From NCBI GenBank assembly GCA_013815505.1, contig JACDGA010000078.1, forward strand, positions 1-7,691: DNA of 7,691 nucleotides. The letters run 5' to 3'. Positions 1 to 6,122 of the stretch are shown here, in pieces. The stretch comes from Acidimicrobiia bacterium (lineage in GTDB: Bacteria; Actinomycetota; Acidimicrobiia; Acidimicrobiales; Ilumatobacteraceae). The position numbers were made by a program, and so were the translations under genes. The notes beneath the pieces are model-generated. The model saw only the letters and a list, made by a program, of their open reading frames with translations. It was not told the origin of the DNA and did no database searches. Numbering within the stretch: position 1 is the first letter of the stretch; each line of letters starts with the position of its first letter.

Positions 1-738
1 GATCCCGCCGGTGCGAACGACCTGGTGGTCGTCGCCCATGGCGGTCGACAGCAATCGCGCCAGCCGACGCCCGAGTGGGCGCACGCGCTGACTCGCATGT
101 TCTCGTTCGTCGACGTCGCCGTGCGCGCCGAGCCCGCGGCCGCCGTGGGACTCGTGCGCTACCGACACCGTGGGTGGAACGAGCACGGCGACGCGCTCAC
201 CGACCTGCTCGCCGTGCTCGACGCCGTCGCCGAGGGCGACATCCGCCGCGTCGTCCTGGTCGGCCACTCGATGGGTGGGCGGGCGGTGATCGGCGCCGCG
301 GACCACCCAGTCGTCGTCGGCGTCGCCGCACTGGCGCCGTGGCTCACCGCGTCCGATGCCGTTCCCGACCTCAGCGGCCGTCTCGTCGTCGTCGCTCACG
401 GCGACCGCGACCGCATCACGAGCGCAGCGATGACGCAGCGGTACGTCGAGCGCGCCCGGGCCGCCGGCAATGCACTCGCCTTGTTCACGGTCGCAGGCGA
501 CGGCCATGCGATGCTGCGACGTGGCAGCGACTGGGACGAGCTCGTGCGTCGCACCATCATCTCGTCGCTGTCGGGCGACGTCGATCCCGCGCTCGCCGCA
601 GCGGCGAGTGCCGTGCCAGGCGACGGCAGCGAGCCGTTGCCGAAGTGGCGGTCAGGCAACTCTCCTGTCGCCACGGTGCTGCGCCTCGCTAATTCTCGCC
701 GGCGCCTCGAGCGGCAAGCGATCATGAGCCTTCGCTAG
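1..738 (+). CDS. Alpha/beta-fold hydrolase, 5'-truncated by the window edge
   Basis: The frame is open from the first base, so the true start lies to the left. A GTG at 25 is possible but sits inside the first core beta strand (DLVVVAHGG), so I reject it as the start. Counting from that GTG, the catalytic triad is visible: nucleophile elbow GHSMGG with Ser82 (codon 268-270), acid Asp129 in HGDRDRIT, and His161 in GDGHAM. HGG in the first strand would supply the oxyanion hole. The pattern (VVVAHGG, LVGHSMGGRA, ALAPWL, HGDRD, GHAMLRR) fits small cytosolic actinobacterial hydrolases of about 200-230 aa. Probably only some 10-20 N-terminal residues are missing. The substrate cannot be read from sequence; ester or thioester hydrolysis is the family expectation. 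Beyond the last core helix (about residue 182) is an unusual tail of roughly 55 residues ending in a basic stretch (SRRRLERQ). The next gene starts about 12 bases after the stop, suggesting co-transcription. Fold and triad are secure; function is not. Confidence 0.88.
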   Translation, partial: DPAGANDLVVVAHGGRQQSRQPTPEWAHALTRMFSFVDVAVRAEPAAAVGLVRYRHRGWNEHGDALTDLLAVLDAVAEGDIRRVVLVGHSMGGRAVIGAADHPVVVGVAALAPWLTASDAVPDLSGRLVVVAHGDRDRITSAAMTQRYVERARAAGNALALFTVAGDGHAMLRRGSDWDELVRRTIISSLSGDVDPALAAAASAVPGDGSEPLPKWRSGNSPVATVLRLANSRRRLERQAIMSLR

Positions 739-741
739 CGT
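736..741 (+). promoter_or_regulatory. Possible -10 element (TAGCGT) for a leaderless start of the next gene
   Basis: TAGCGT fits the actinobacterial -10 pattern TANNNT. It lies six bases before the GTG at 748 and nine before the ATG at 751, the spacing expected when transcription begins on the start codon. No Shine-Dalgarno sequence is visible there. The TA comes from the stop codon of the hydrolase gene and no -35 box is recognisable, so chance is a real alternative. Confidence 0.2.
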
Positions 742-750
742 CAACGAGTG

Positions 751-1566
751 ATGCCTGCCAGCCCTGAGATGACGACGCGCTTCGCCGAACTGCACCGGTC
801 GGCCATGTTCTTGATGCCCAACGCCTGGGATGCCGGCTCGGCCAAGCTGCTCGAATCTCTCGGAGCCGTCGCCATCGCGACGACGAGCTCGGGTTTCGCG
901 GCGAGCCTCGGTCGGCCGGACATGTCGGTGACACGCGACGAGGTCGTCGCCCACACCGCAGCACTCGCCGACGCCGTCGACATCCCGTTGAGCGTCGACG
1001 CCGAGCGCGGCTATGGCGCGACACCCGACGACGTGGCAACGACCGTTGCGCTGCTCGCCGACGCGGGAGCCGCAGGGTGCTCCATCGAGGACTGGGACCC
1101 GGCCGTCGATCGCATCGATCCGATCGACGTCGCCACGGCTCGTGTCGCAGCGGCTGCCGAGGCGGCCTCGGCCGCGGGCCTGGTGCTCACCGCACGTGCC
1201 GAGAACCACATCCACGGCGTCGAGGACCTCGACGACACGATCGAGCGACTGACGAGCTACCGCCGGGCCGGCGCGCACGTCCTGTACGCGCCCGGACTCG
1301 TCGACGCCGACGACATCGCTCGCGTCGTCGACGCCATGCATCAACTCGGCGCACCGGTCAACGTGCTCGCCGTGCCCGGCACGCCGCCGATCTCACGGTT
1401 GGCCGACCTGGGCGTGCGGCGTGTCTCGGTGGGCGGAATGCTGGCGTGGGTCGCCTACGGCGCGCTTGCGAGTGCCGCCTCCGAGCTGCTCGACGAGGGC
1501 ACGACCGGCTTCACCGACCGCATGCTGCGCGCTCGAACGCGTGACGCAGCGTTCGGGACGCGTTGA
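751..1566 (+). CDS. Isocitrate lyase/phosphoenolpyruvate mutase family protein
   Basis: This 271-residue protein is a (beta/alpha)8-barrel of the ICL/PEP mutase superfamily, whose members act on C-C or P-C bonds of 2-oxo or enol acids with Mg2+. Family landmarks appear in order: PNAWDAGSA near residue 24, ATTSSGFAASLGRP (43-56), VDAERGYG (82-89), CSIEDWDP (110-117), LTARAEN (146-152), LYAPGL (178-183) and VSVGG near 225-229. By analogy with PEP mutase, Asp83, Glu85 and Glu113 are the likely metal-site acids. The loop after EDWD lacks the KKCGH-type cysteine motif of isocitrate and methylisocitrate lyases, so a lyase label should not be transferred. This fits the broad PF13714-type group, which has few assigned substrates. 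Starts at GTG 748, ATG 751 and ATG 769 are all possible; none has a good Shine-Dalgarno. I chose ATG 751 because it leaves about 23 residues before NAWD, as is usual. It follows the hydrolase by 12 bases and overlaps the YbaK gene by one base. Cytosolic. Confidence 0.88.
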   Translation: MPASPEMTTRFAELHRSAMFLMPNAWDAGSAKLLESLGAVAIATTSSGFAASLGRPDMSVTRDEVVAHTAALADAVDIPLSVDAERGYGATPDDVATTVALLADAGAAGCSIEDWDPAVDRIDPIDVATARVAAAAEAASAAGLVLTARAENHIHGVEDLDDTIERLTSYRRAGAHVLYAPGLVDADDIARVVDAMHQLGAPVNVLAVPGTPPISRLADLGVRRVSVGGMLAWVAYGALASAASELLDEGTTGFTDRMLRARTRDAAFGTR

Positions 1567-2054
1567 TGGACCCGATCGAGCGCGCCGTGCGCGACACCGT
1601 GGCCGGCCTCGACGGGGTCGAGGTCATCGACTGCGACCCCGCGCTCGCCGACACCGCGGCGTTCTGCGAGGCGTACGGTTACTCCCCCGACGACTCGGCC
1701 AACGCGATCGTGGTCGCCGGCAAGGCGGACCCGCCGGTGTACGCCGTGTGCCTCGTCCTGTCAAGCACCCGCCTCGACGTCAACAAGGTCGTGCGCAAGC
1801 GGCTCGGGACGCGCAAGGCGTCGTTCGCCCCTGCCGAGGACACGGTCACGCTCACGGGCATGACTCCGGGAGGCGTGACGCCGTTCGCGCTGCCGCCCGG
1901 CGTGCCCGTGTGGGTGGATGCGGCGGTCATGACCCGCAAGCGCATAGTCGTCGGCGGCGGCAGCAGGTCGTGCAAGGTCGTCGGACCTCCGCAGATGCTG
2001 CTCGGCGTCGACGGTGTCGAGGTGGTCGACGGGCTCGCCAACGCGGTGGACTGA
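1566..2054 (+). CDS. YbaK/EbsC-family aminoacyl-tRNA deacylase (trans-editing protein)
   Basis: This 162-residue protein has the single-domain YbaK/ProX editing fold, which hydrolyses mischarged aminoacyl-tRNAs in the cytosol (Cys-tRNAPro for E. coli YbaK; other members differ). After an N-terminal helix (IERAVRDTVAGL) come the core strand AIVVAGKADPPVYAVCLVL (about 48-66), a conserved lysine in LDVNKVV (Lys74, matching the catalytically important YbaK lysine in LDLK), the loop GMTPGGVTPF (98-107) with the GxxxP-like signature, then VWVDAAVM and a glycine-rich GGGSRSCKV near 130-138. Length is standard for free-standing deacylases. The specific mischarged tRNA cannot be inferred. The ATG at 1566 shares its A with the preceding TGA (TGATG), so translational coupling is likely; a weak GGGA lies seven bases upstream. 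A TTG at 1563 is a less likely start. The stop is five bases from the convergent hrpA stop. Confidence 0.87.
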   Translation: MDPIERAVRDTVAGLDGVEVIDCDPALADTAAFCEAYGYSPDDSANAIVVAGKADPPVYAVCLVLSSTRLDVNKVVRKRLGTRKASFAPAEDTVTLTGMTPGGVTPFALPPGVPVWVDAAVMTRKRIVVGGGSRSCKVVGPPQMLLGVDGVEVVDGLANAVD

Positions 2055-2059
2055 GGGGT

Positions 2060-5000
2060 TCAGCGGCTCGCCAGCTCGGCCAGCGCGCGCTCGAGGCGGG
2101 TCACGCTCACCTTGCCGCCGACCACACCGAGCTGCTGTGCGAACACCGCCACGCGCAGCTCCTCGAGCTGCCAGCCGATCGTCGTCGCCTCGCGAGGCGC
2201 ACGCCGGCCGACACGGTGGAGGTACTCGGCGTACGCCCGCTCGAGCGGCACGACCTCGTCCATCCTGCGGCGGTCCCTCGCGATGTCGTCGCCGAGGCGC
2301 TCGAGACGCAGCTCGATCGCAGTCATGTAGCGGGCGACGTCGCGGAGGCGGGCGACACCTGCCGTGACGACGAATCCAGGTCGCACGAGACGGTCGAGAT
2401 GAGAACGCGCATCGGCCACGGACGCCGCAACGGCTTCGCCGCGCCGGGTGTCCAGCGTGGCGCGCACGCGGACCGCGACGGCGAGCACCTCGACTGCGTC
2501 GAGTAGCGCCCGGGAGGCGACGTCGCCGAGCCTGCCCCGTGCCTCGCCGACGAGCGTGTCGAACGCCGGGGTGTCCCACGGGAGGTCGTGCGAGGAGACG
2601 AGGTCGTCGGCGGCGGCATCGATCGCGTCGGCGACGAGCTCGTCGAGCACCATCCCCGCGCGTGCGACGATCATTCGATGCTGGTCCGTCAACACGGAAC
2701 GCACCGCGCGCCGGCTCGGTGCCACGGTCGACAGGACGAGCCGGCGGACGCCACCGCGCATGGCACGACGCTGCAGGTCGGGGTTCGTGACGAGCCGCAG
2801 CGACACGCTGTCGCCGTCGTCGACGAGCACCGGGTAGGCGCGCACCGGGTTGCCGGCACTAGAGAACTCCACCACCGCCGGGATCTCGCCCATGTCCCAC
2901 GCGGTGATGCCGTGACGCTCGGCGAGCGGCGCGGCGTCAGCGATCGCCGCACGCGCCCGTCCCGACTGCGCCCGCTGCAACTCGGCGAGATCGTCACCGC
3001 GGGCGAGCACCTTTCCTGCCTCGTCGACGACGGCGAAGTGGATCCGCAGGTGGGCAGCGAGGTCGTCGGTCGAGATCGCCGACGGTGGGATCTGCACGCC
3101 ACTGACATCGCTGAGCGCCGCGGCGACGGCGTCGACGAACCTGCCGTTCGGTTCGCCGAGTCGCGCCGTGGCGGCAGCGATCGTCTCGGCCGCAGGGATG
3201 AGGGCACGTCGCGTCGACTTCGGCAACGTCCGCACCATGGACGCCACCAGCTCGCCGCGGTGTCCGGCGATGTGCCAGTCGAAGCCGTCCACCGTGACCT
3301 GGTTGAGCACGGTGATCGGGACGAGCACGGTGACACCGTCGTCGGGTGCACCGAGGTCGAAGCGGTAGCGCAACGCCAGCTCGACGTCGCCCTGACGCCA
3401 CGTGTCGGGGAAGCCGTCGAGGCGCACTGCGGGGTGGTCGGCGTCGGCGAGGAGAACGTCGTCGGACAGGTCGAGCAGCTGCGGATCCGCCGTGCGGGCG
3501 TCCTTCCACCACTTGTCGAAGTCGACCGTCGAGACGGCACCTGCGCCCACTCGCTCGTCGTAGAAGCGCGCGAGCGCCTCATCGTCGAGCAGATCGCGAC
3601 GCCGGACACGATCCTCCATCGAACGCACCCGGGCGACGAACGCGGCGTTGTGCTCGACGAAGGCGTGATGAGTCGTCCAGTCGCCCTCGACGAGGGCGTG
3701 GCGGATGAACAGCTCCCGCGCCAGCTCGGGATCGATGCGCCCGAGACCGACAGTTCGGCCGGCGACGACTGCGAGCCCGTAGAGCATCACCGTCTCTGTG
3801 GTCACGGCGGTACCGCGGCGAGCGTCCCAGCGCGCCTCGCCGTACGAGCGGGTGACGAGGTGGGCGCCGGCGTCCTCGGCCCATTGCGGTTGGATGTCGG
3901 CCACCCGGTGTGCCCACAGCCGGTTCGTCTCGACAAGCTCCGCCGCCATCACCCAGCGGCCCGATCGGCGCGAGAGTGACGAGTCGCGGCCGATCACGAA
4001 CCGGGCCCCACGTGCGCCACGGAACTCCCGCCCGTCGTCCTCGCGCATCCCCACGTGCGACAGCAACCCGGTCAGCAGCGCTCGGTGAACGTGGTCGGGA
4101 TGGCTGTCGTCGGTGCCGGGACGGATGCCGAGCTGGCCCGCCACCTGTCGCAGTTGGCTGAAGAGATCCTGCCACTCGCGCACGCGCAGGTAGTTGAGGT
4201 ACTCGGTGCGGCACAGCTTTCGGAATTGGTTGCCCGAGCGGGCGCGCTGCTCGGTGCGCAGATAATCCCACAGGGCCACGAGCCCGAGCAGGTCAGACCC
4301 GTCGACGACGAACCGTCGGTGCAGCTCGTTCGCCACCTCTCGGTGCTCGGCGGGACGCTCGCGAGGATCCTGGATCGACAACGCAGCCGCGATGACGAGC
4401 ACCTCTCGGACGCAGTCGTGACGCTGCGCAGCAAGGACCATCCGGCCGAGGCGCGGGTCGACCGGCAACCGTGCGAGCTGCGTCCCGATCTTCGTCAGGC
4501 GCCGTGTGCCGTCAGGGTCGGCTGGGCGCACGGCGGCGAGCTCTTCCAGCAGCGCGTATCCGTCGCGGATGGAGGCGGCGTCGGGCGGCTCGACGAAGGG
4601 GAACGCGGCGACGTCGCCGAGGCCGATCGCTGTCATCTGCAAGATGACCGACGCCAGGTTCGTGCGCAGGATCTCGGGTTCCGTGAAGGCGGGCCGATCG
4701 ACGTGGTCGTCCTCGTCGTAGAGCCGGATGCAGACGCCCGGTCCGAGCCGGCCGCAGCGGCCCGCCCGCTGCGCCGCCGACGCTTGCGAGATGTCCTCGA
4801 TCGGCAGGCGCTGGACCTTCAACCTCCTGCTGTAGCGCGAGATCCTGGCGACACCCGTGTCGATCACGTAACGCACACCGGGCACCGTGATCGACGTCTC
4901 GGCGACGTTCGTGGCGAGCACGACGCGACGTCCCCTGTGCGGTGCGAAGATGCGCTGCTGCTCGACCGACGACAGTCGGGCGTACAAGGGCAGCACCTCG

Positions 5001-5821
5001 TCGCCGGGTCGCAGGTGTTCGCGCAGCGCATCGGCCGTGTCGTGGATCTCGCGCTCGCCACTGAAGAACGCGAGCACGTCACCGGGGCCCTCGCGAGCGA
5101 GCTCGTCGACGGCGTCCAGAACGGCCTGCACCTGGTCGCGCTCGTCGTCGGGATCGACACCGAACGGCCGGTAGCGCACCTCCACCGGGTACGTCCTGCC
5201 CGTCACCTCGACGACGGGGACGGTCGCGCCGCCGGCGGCGAAGTGCTCGGCGAACCGCGCGGTGTCGATCGTCGCCGACGTGACGATCACCTTGAGATCC
5301 TTGCGGCGTTCGAGGAGGCGACGGAGGTAGCCGAGTAGGAAATCGATGTTGAGGCTGCGCTCGTGCGCCTCGTCGATGATCAGCGTGTCGTAGCGGCGCA
5401 GCTGGCGATCACGTTGTAGCTCGGCGAGGAGGATGCCGTCGGTCATCACCTTGACGAGCGTGCGCTCGCCGATGCGGTCGTTGAAGCGGATCGAGTAGCC
5501 GACGACGTCGCCCAGTTCGGTTCCCAGCTCGTCTGCGATCCGGGCGGCGATCGTGCGGGCGGCGACCCGGCGCGGCTGGGTGTGGCCGATCATGCCGTCC
5601 ACGCCACGTCCCAGTTCGAGGCACAGCTTCGGGAGCTGGGTGCTCTTGCCCGAACCGGTCTCGCCTGCCACCACGACGACCTGGTGGGCGTCGATGGCGG
5701 CGCGCAGCTCGTCGCGCCAAGCCGTGATCGGGAGCTCGTCGGGAAACGTGATCGCGCCGGTGGCGATCAGCGCCTCGTGGGCCTGCTGGCGTCGCGCGTT
5801 CAGCACTCGGTTCCGCGACAC
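2060..5821 (-). CDS. hrpA: ATP-dependent RNA helicase HrpA (DEAH box), full length
   Basis: At 1253 residues this matches full-length HrpA (E. coli about 1300). Helicase motifs in order: Walker A GETGSGKS (53-60), TQPRRVAA (81-88), TDGILL (127-132), DEAH (150-153), SAT (182-184), LATNVAETSITVPG (302-315) and QRAGRCGR (351-358). A HA2/ratchet-like domain follows (about 425-560), then an OB-like region (about 585-690). A long C-terminal DUF3418-type region runs from about 700 to the end, including WELEELR-like WQLEELRVAVFAQQLG near the C-terminus. No catalytic residue is missing and no frameshift is seen. HrpA is a cytosolic 3'-5' RNA helicase implicated in mRNA processing and, in E. coli, in rescue of collided or stalled ribosomes. 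The start is GTG 5821; a second in-frame GTG at 5806 (residue 6) is an alternative. Neither has a clear Shine-Dalgarno. The gene lies 79 bases downstream of the small membrane-protein gene on the same strand and converges on the YbaK gene. Confidence 0.96.
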   Translation of the reverse strand: MSRNRVLNARRQQAHEALIATGAITFPDELPITAWRDELRAAIDAHQVVVVAGETGSGKSTQLPKLCLELGRGVDGMIGHTQPRRVAARTIAARIADELGTELGDVVGYSIRFNDRIGERTLVKVMTDGILLAELQRDRQLRRYDTLIIDEAHERSLNIDFLLGYLRRLLERRKDLKVIVTSATIDTARFAEHFAAGGATVPVVEVTGRTYPVEVRYRPFGVDPDDERDQVQAVLDAVDELAREGPGDVLAFFSGEREIHDTADALREHLRPGDEVLPLYARLSSVEQQRIFAPHRGRRVVLATNVAETSITVPGVRYVIDTGVARISRYSRRLKVQRLPIEDISQASAAQRAGRCGRLGPGVCIRLYDEDDHVDRPAFTEPEILRTNLASVILQMTAIGLGDVAAFPFVEPPDAASIRDGYALLEELAAVRPADPDGTRRLTKIGTQLARLPVDPRLGRMVLAAQRHDCVREVLVIAAALSIQDPRERPAEHREVANELHRRFVVDGSDLLGLVALWDYLRTEQRARSGNQFRKLCRTEYLNYLRVREWQDLFSQLRQVAGQLGIRPGTDDSHPDHVHRALLTGLLSHVGMREDDGREFRGARGARFVIGRDSSLSRRSGRWVMAAELVETNRLWAHRVADIQPQWAEDAGAHLVTRSYGEARWDARRGTAVTTETVMLYGLAVVAGRTVGLGRIDPELARELFIRHALVEGDWTTHHAFVEHNAAFVARVRSMEDRVRRRDLLDDEALARFYDERVGAGAVSTVDFDKWWKDARTADPQLLDLSDDVLLADADHPAVRLDGFPDTWRQGDVELALRYRFDLGAPDDGVTVLVPITVLNQVTVDGFDWHIAGHRGELVASMVRTLPKSTRRALIPAAETIAAATARLGEPNGRFVDAVAAALSDVSGVQIPPSAISTDDLAAHLRIHFAVVDEAGKVLARGDDLAELQRAQSGRARAAIADAAPLAERHGITAWDMGEIPAVVEFSSAGNPVRAYPVLVDDGDSVSLRLVTNPDLQRRAMRGGVRRLVLSTVAPSRRAVRSVLTDQHRMIVARAGMVLDELVADAIDAAADDLVSSHDLPWDTPAFDTLVGEARGRLGDVASRALLDAVEVLAVAVRVRATLDTRRGEAVAASVADARSHLDRLVRPGFVVTAGVARLRDVARYMTAIELRLERLGDDIARDRRRMDEVVPLERAYAEYLHRVGRRAPREATTIGWQLEELRVAVFAQQLGVVGGKVSVTRLERALAELASR

Positions 5822-5900
5822 GGTTCGCTGACCGACTGGAGGCTGAGATACACGGCGGACATCGAGTCGATCCCTGGTGGAGAGTCGCCGCAGCGCACGG
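5822..5900 (-). other. 79-bp spacer upstream of hrpA with an 11-bp palindrome
   Basis: This non-coding gap separates the stop of the small membrane-protein gene from the hrpA start. No hairpin with a U-tract and no convincing -35/-10 pair is visible on the minus strand. The one structured element is ATCGA-G-TCGAT at 5861-5871, a perfect palindrome around one central base, 40 bp before the hrpA GTG. It could be a regulator-binding half-site pair, but ATCGA/TCGAT words are common in GC-rich coding DNA. The frame upstream of hrpA stays open to a stop at 5912-5914 but contains no ATG or GTG. Confidence 0.3.
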
Positions 5901-6062
5901 TCACGGTGTCCTCATGTCAGACGCGTACGTGTCGGAAGGCTCGACGTTCTGGGGGTCTCGGTACTTCCAGCCCTCCGTCGCCCGCCACGCCGTGCGCGGT
6001 CGTGCGACGCAGTAGAACGACCACGCCGCGGCCACGAACAAGAAGATGGCGAGGGCCGTCAT
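5901..6062 (-). CDS. Small single-pass membrane protein, DUF6199-like (53 aa)
   Basis: A 53-codon frame begins ATG at 6062-6060 and stops TGA at 5903-5901. Residues 1-20 (MTALAIFLFVAAAWSFYCVA) form one hydrophobic transmembrane segment. RPRTAWRATEGWKYRD then leads to the soluble end PQNVEPSDTYASDMRTP. The combination of one or two membrane helices, an RP..AW...GWKYRDP segment and an EPSD-x-Y C-terminus resembles the short DUF6199-type proteins of Gram-positive bacteria; I recognise the pattern from memory and have not searched it. The function of that family is unknown to me. The amphiphilic layout, with aromatic and basic residues just after the helix, is what a genuine protein would show and a random GC-rich frame would not. 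It is in the same frame as dnaE2, 60 bp after its stop, with no terminator between, so read-through from dnaE2 is plausible. No Shine-Dalgarno is visible. A 68-aa frame overlapping it on the same strand is arginine-rich and looks like a shadow. Confidence 0.75.
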   Translation of the reverse strand: MTALAIFLFVAAAWSFYCVARPRTAWRATEGWKYRDPQNVEPSDTYASDMRTP

Positions 6063-6064
6063 CG

Positions 6065-6083
6065 GCGCCGAGGCTAGCGGCGC
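6065..6083 (-). other. GC stem-loop abutting the start of the small membrane-protein gene
   Basis: Perfect 6-bp arms GCGCCG and CGGCGC flank a 7-base loop. On the transcribed strand the stem ends two bases before the ATG at 6062, exactly where a Shine-Dalgarno would lie. It has no U-tract, so it is unlikely to be an intrinsic terminator. Short GC stems are frequent at this base composition, so this is only suggestive. Confidence 0.25.
6071..6076 (-). promoter_or_regulatory. Possible -10 element (TAGCCT) for leaderless expression of the small gene
   Basis: Read on the minus strand, TAGCCT matches TANNNT and is followed by eight bases and then the ATG at 6062, consistent with a transcript starting at or near the start codon. 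This would explain the missing Shine-Dalgarno. No -35 match is seen at 17-19 bases upstream. It sits in the loop of the stem described at 6065-6083. Confidence 0.2.
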
Positions 6084-6122
6084 GGGTCTGAGCGCATCTG
6101 AAAGACTCCCGGAGCCCCGGCA

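Noticed and set aside
652..1344. 230-codon minus-strand frame opposite the PEP mutase-family gene
   Set aside because: Its composition is shadow-like, it has no recognisable motif, and it covers a gene with clear family signatures on the plus strand.
751..1566. Naming the barrel protein isocitrate or methylisocitrate lyase
   Set aside because: The catalytic KKCGH-type cysteine loop is absent, so only superfamily membership is supported.
2032..2073. 9-bp direct repeat GGCTCGCCA at 2032-2040 and 2065-2073
   Set aside because: It lies in coding DNA of two genes, is built from common GC-rich codons, and has no target-site or attachment-site context.
1421..2506. 361-codon plus-strand frame spanning the barrel gene, the deacylase gene and the hrpA 3' end
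   Set aside because: It crosses three genes with clear domain content in other frames, and its translation is Arg/Ala-rich without motifs.
2588..5338. Two long plus-strand open frames (463 and 427 codons; 2588-3979 and 4055-5338) antisense to hrpA
   Set aside because: They lie wholly opposite a textbook HrpA, have low-complexity Arg/Asp/His/Glu-rich translations without domains, and are the expected open shadow frames of high-GC3 coding DNA.
5822..6122. LexA/SOS box (GAAC-N4-GTTC) in the spacers
   Set aside because: No match was found by eye; the dnaE2 promoter, where a box would be expected, is outside the window.
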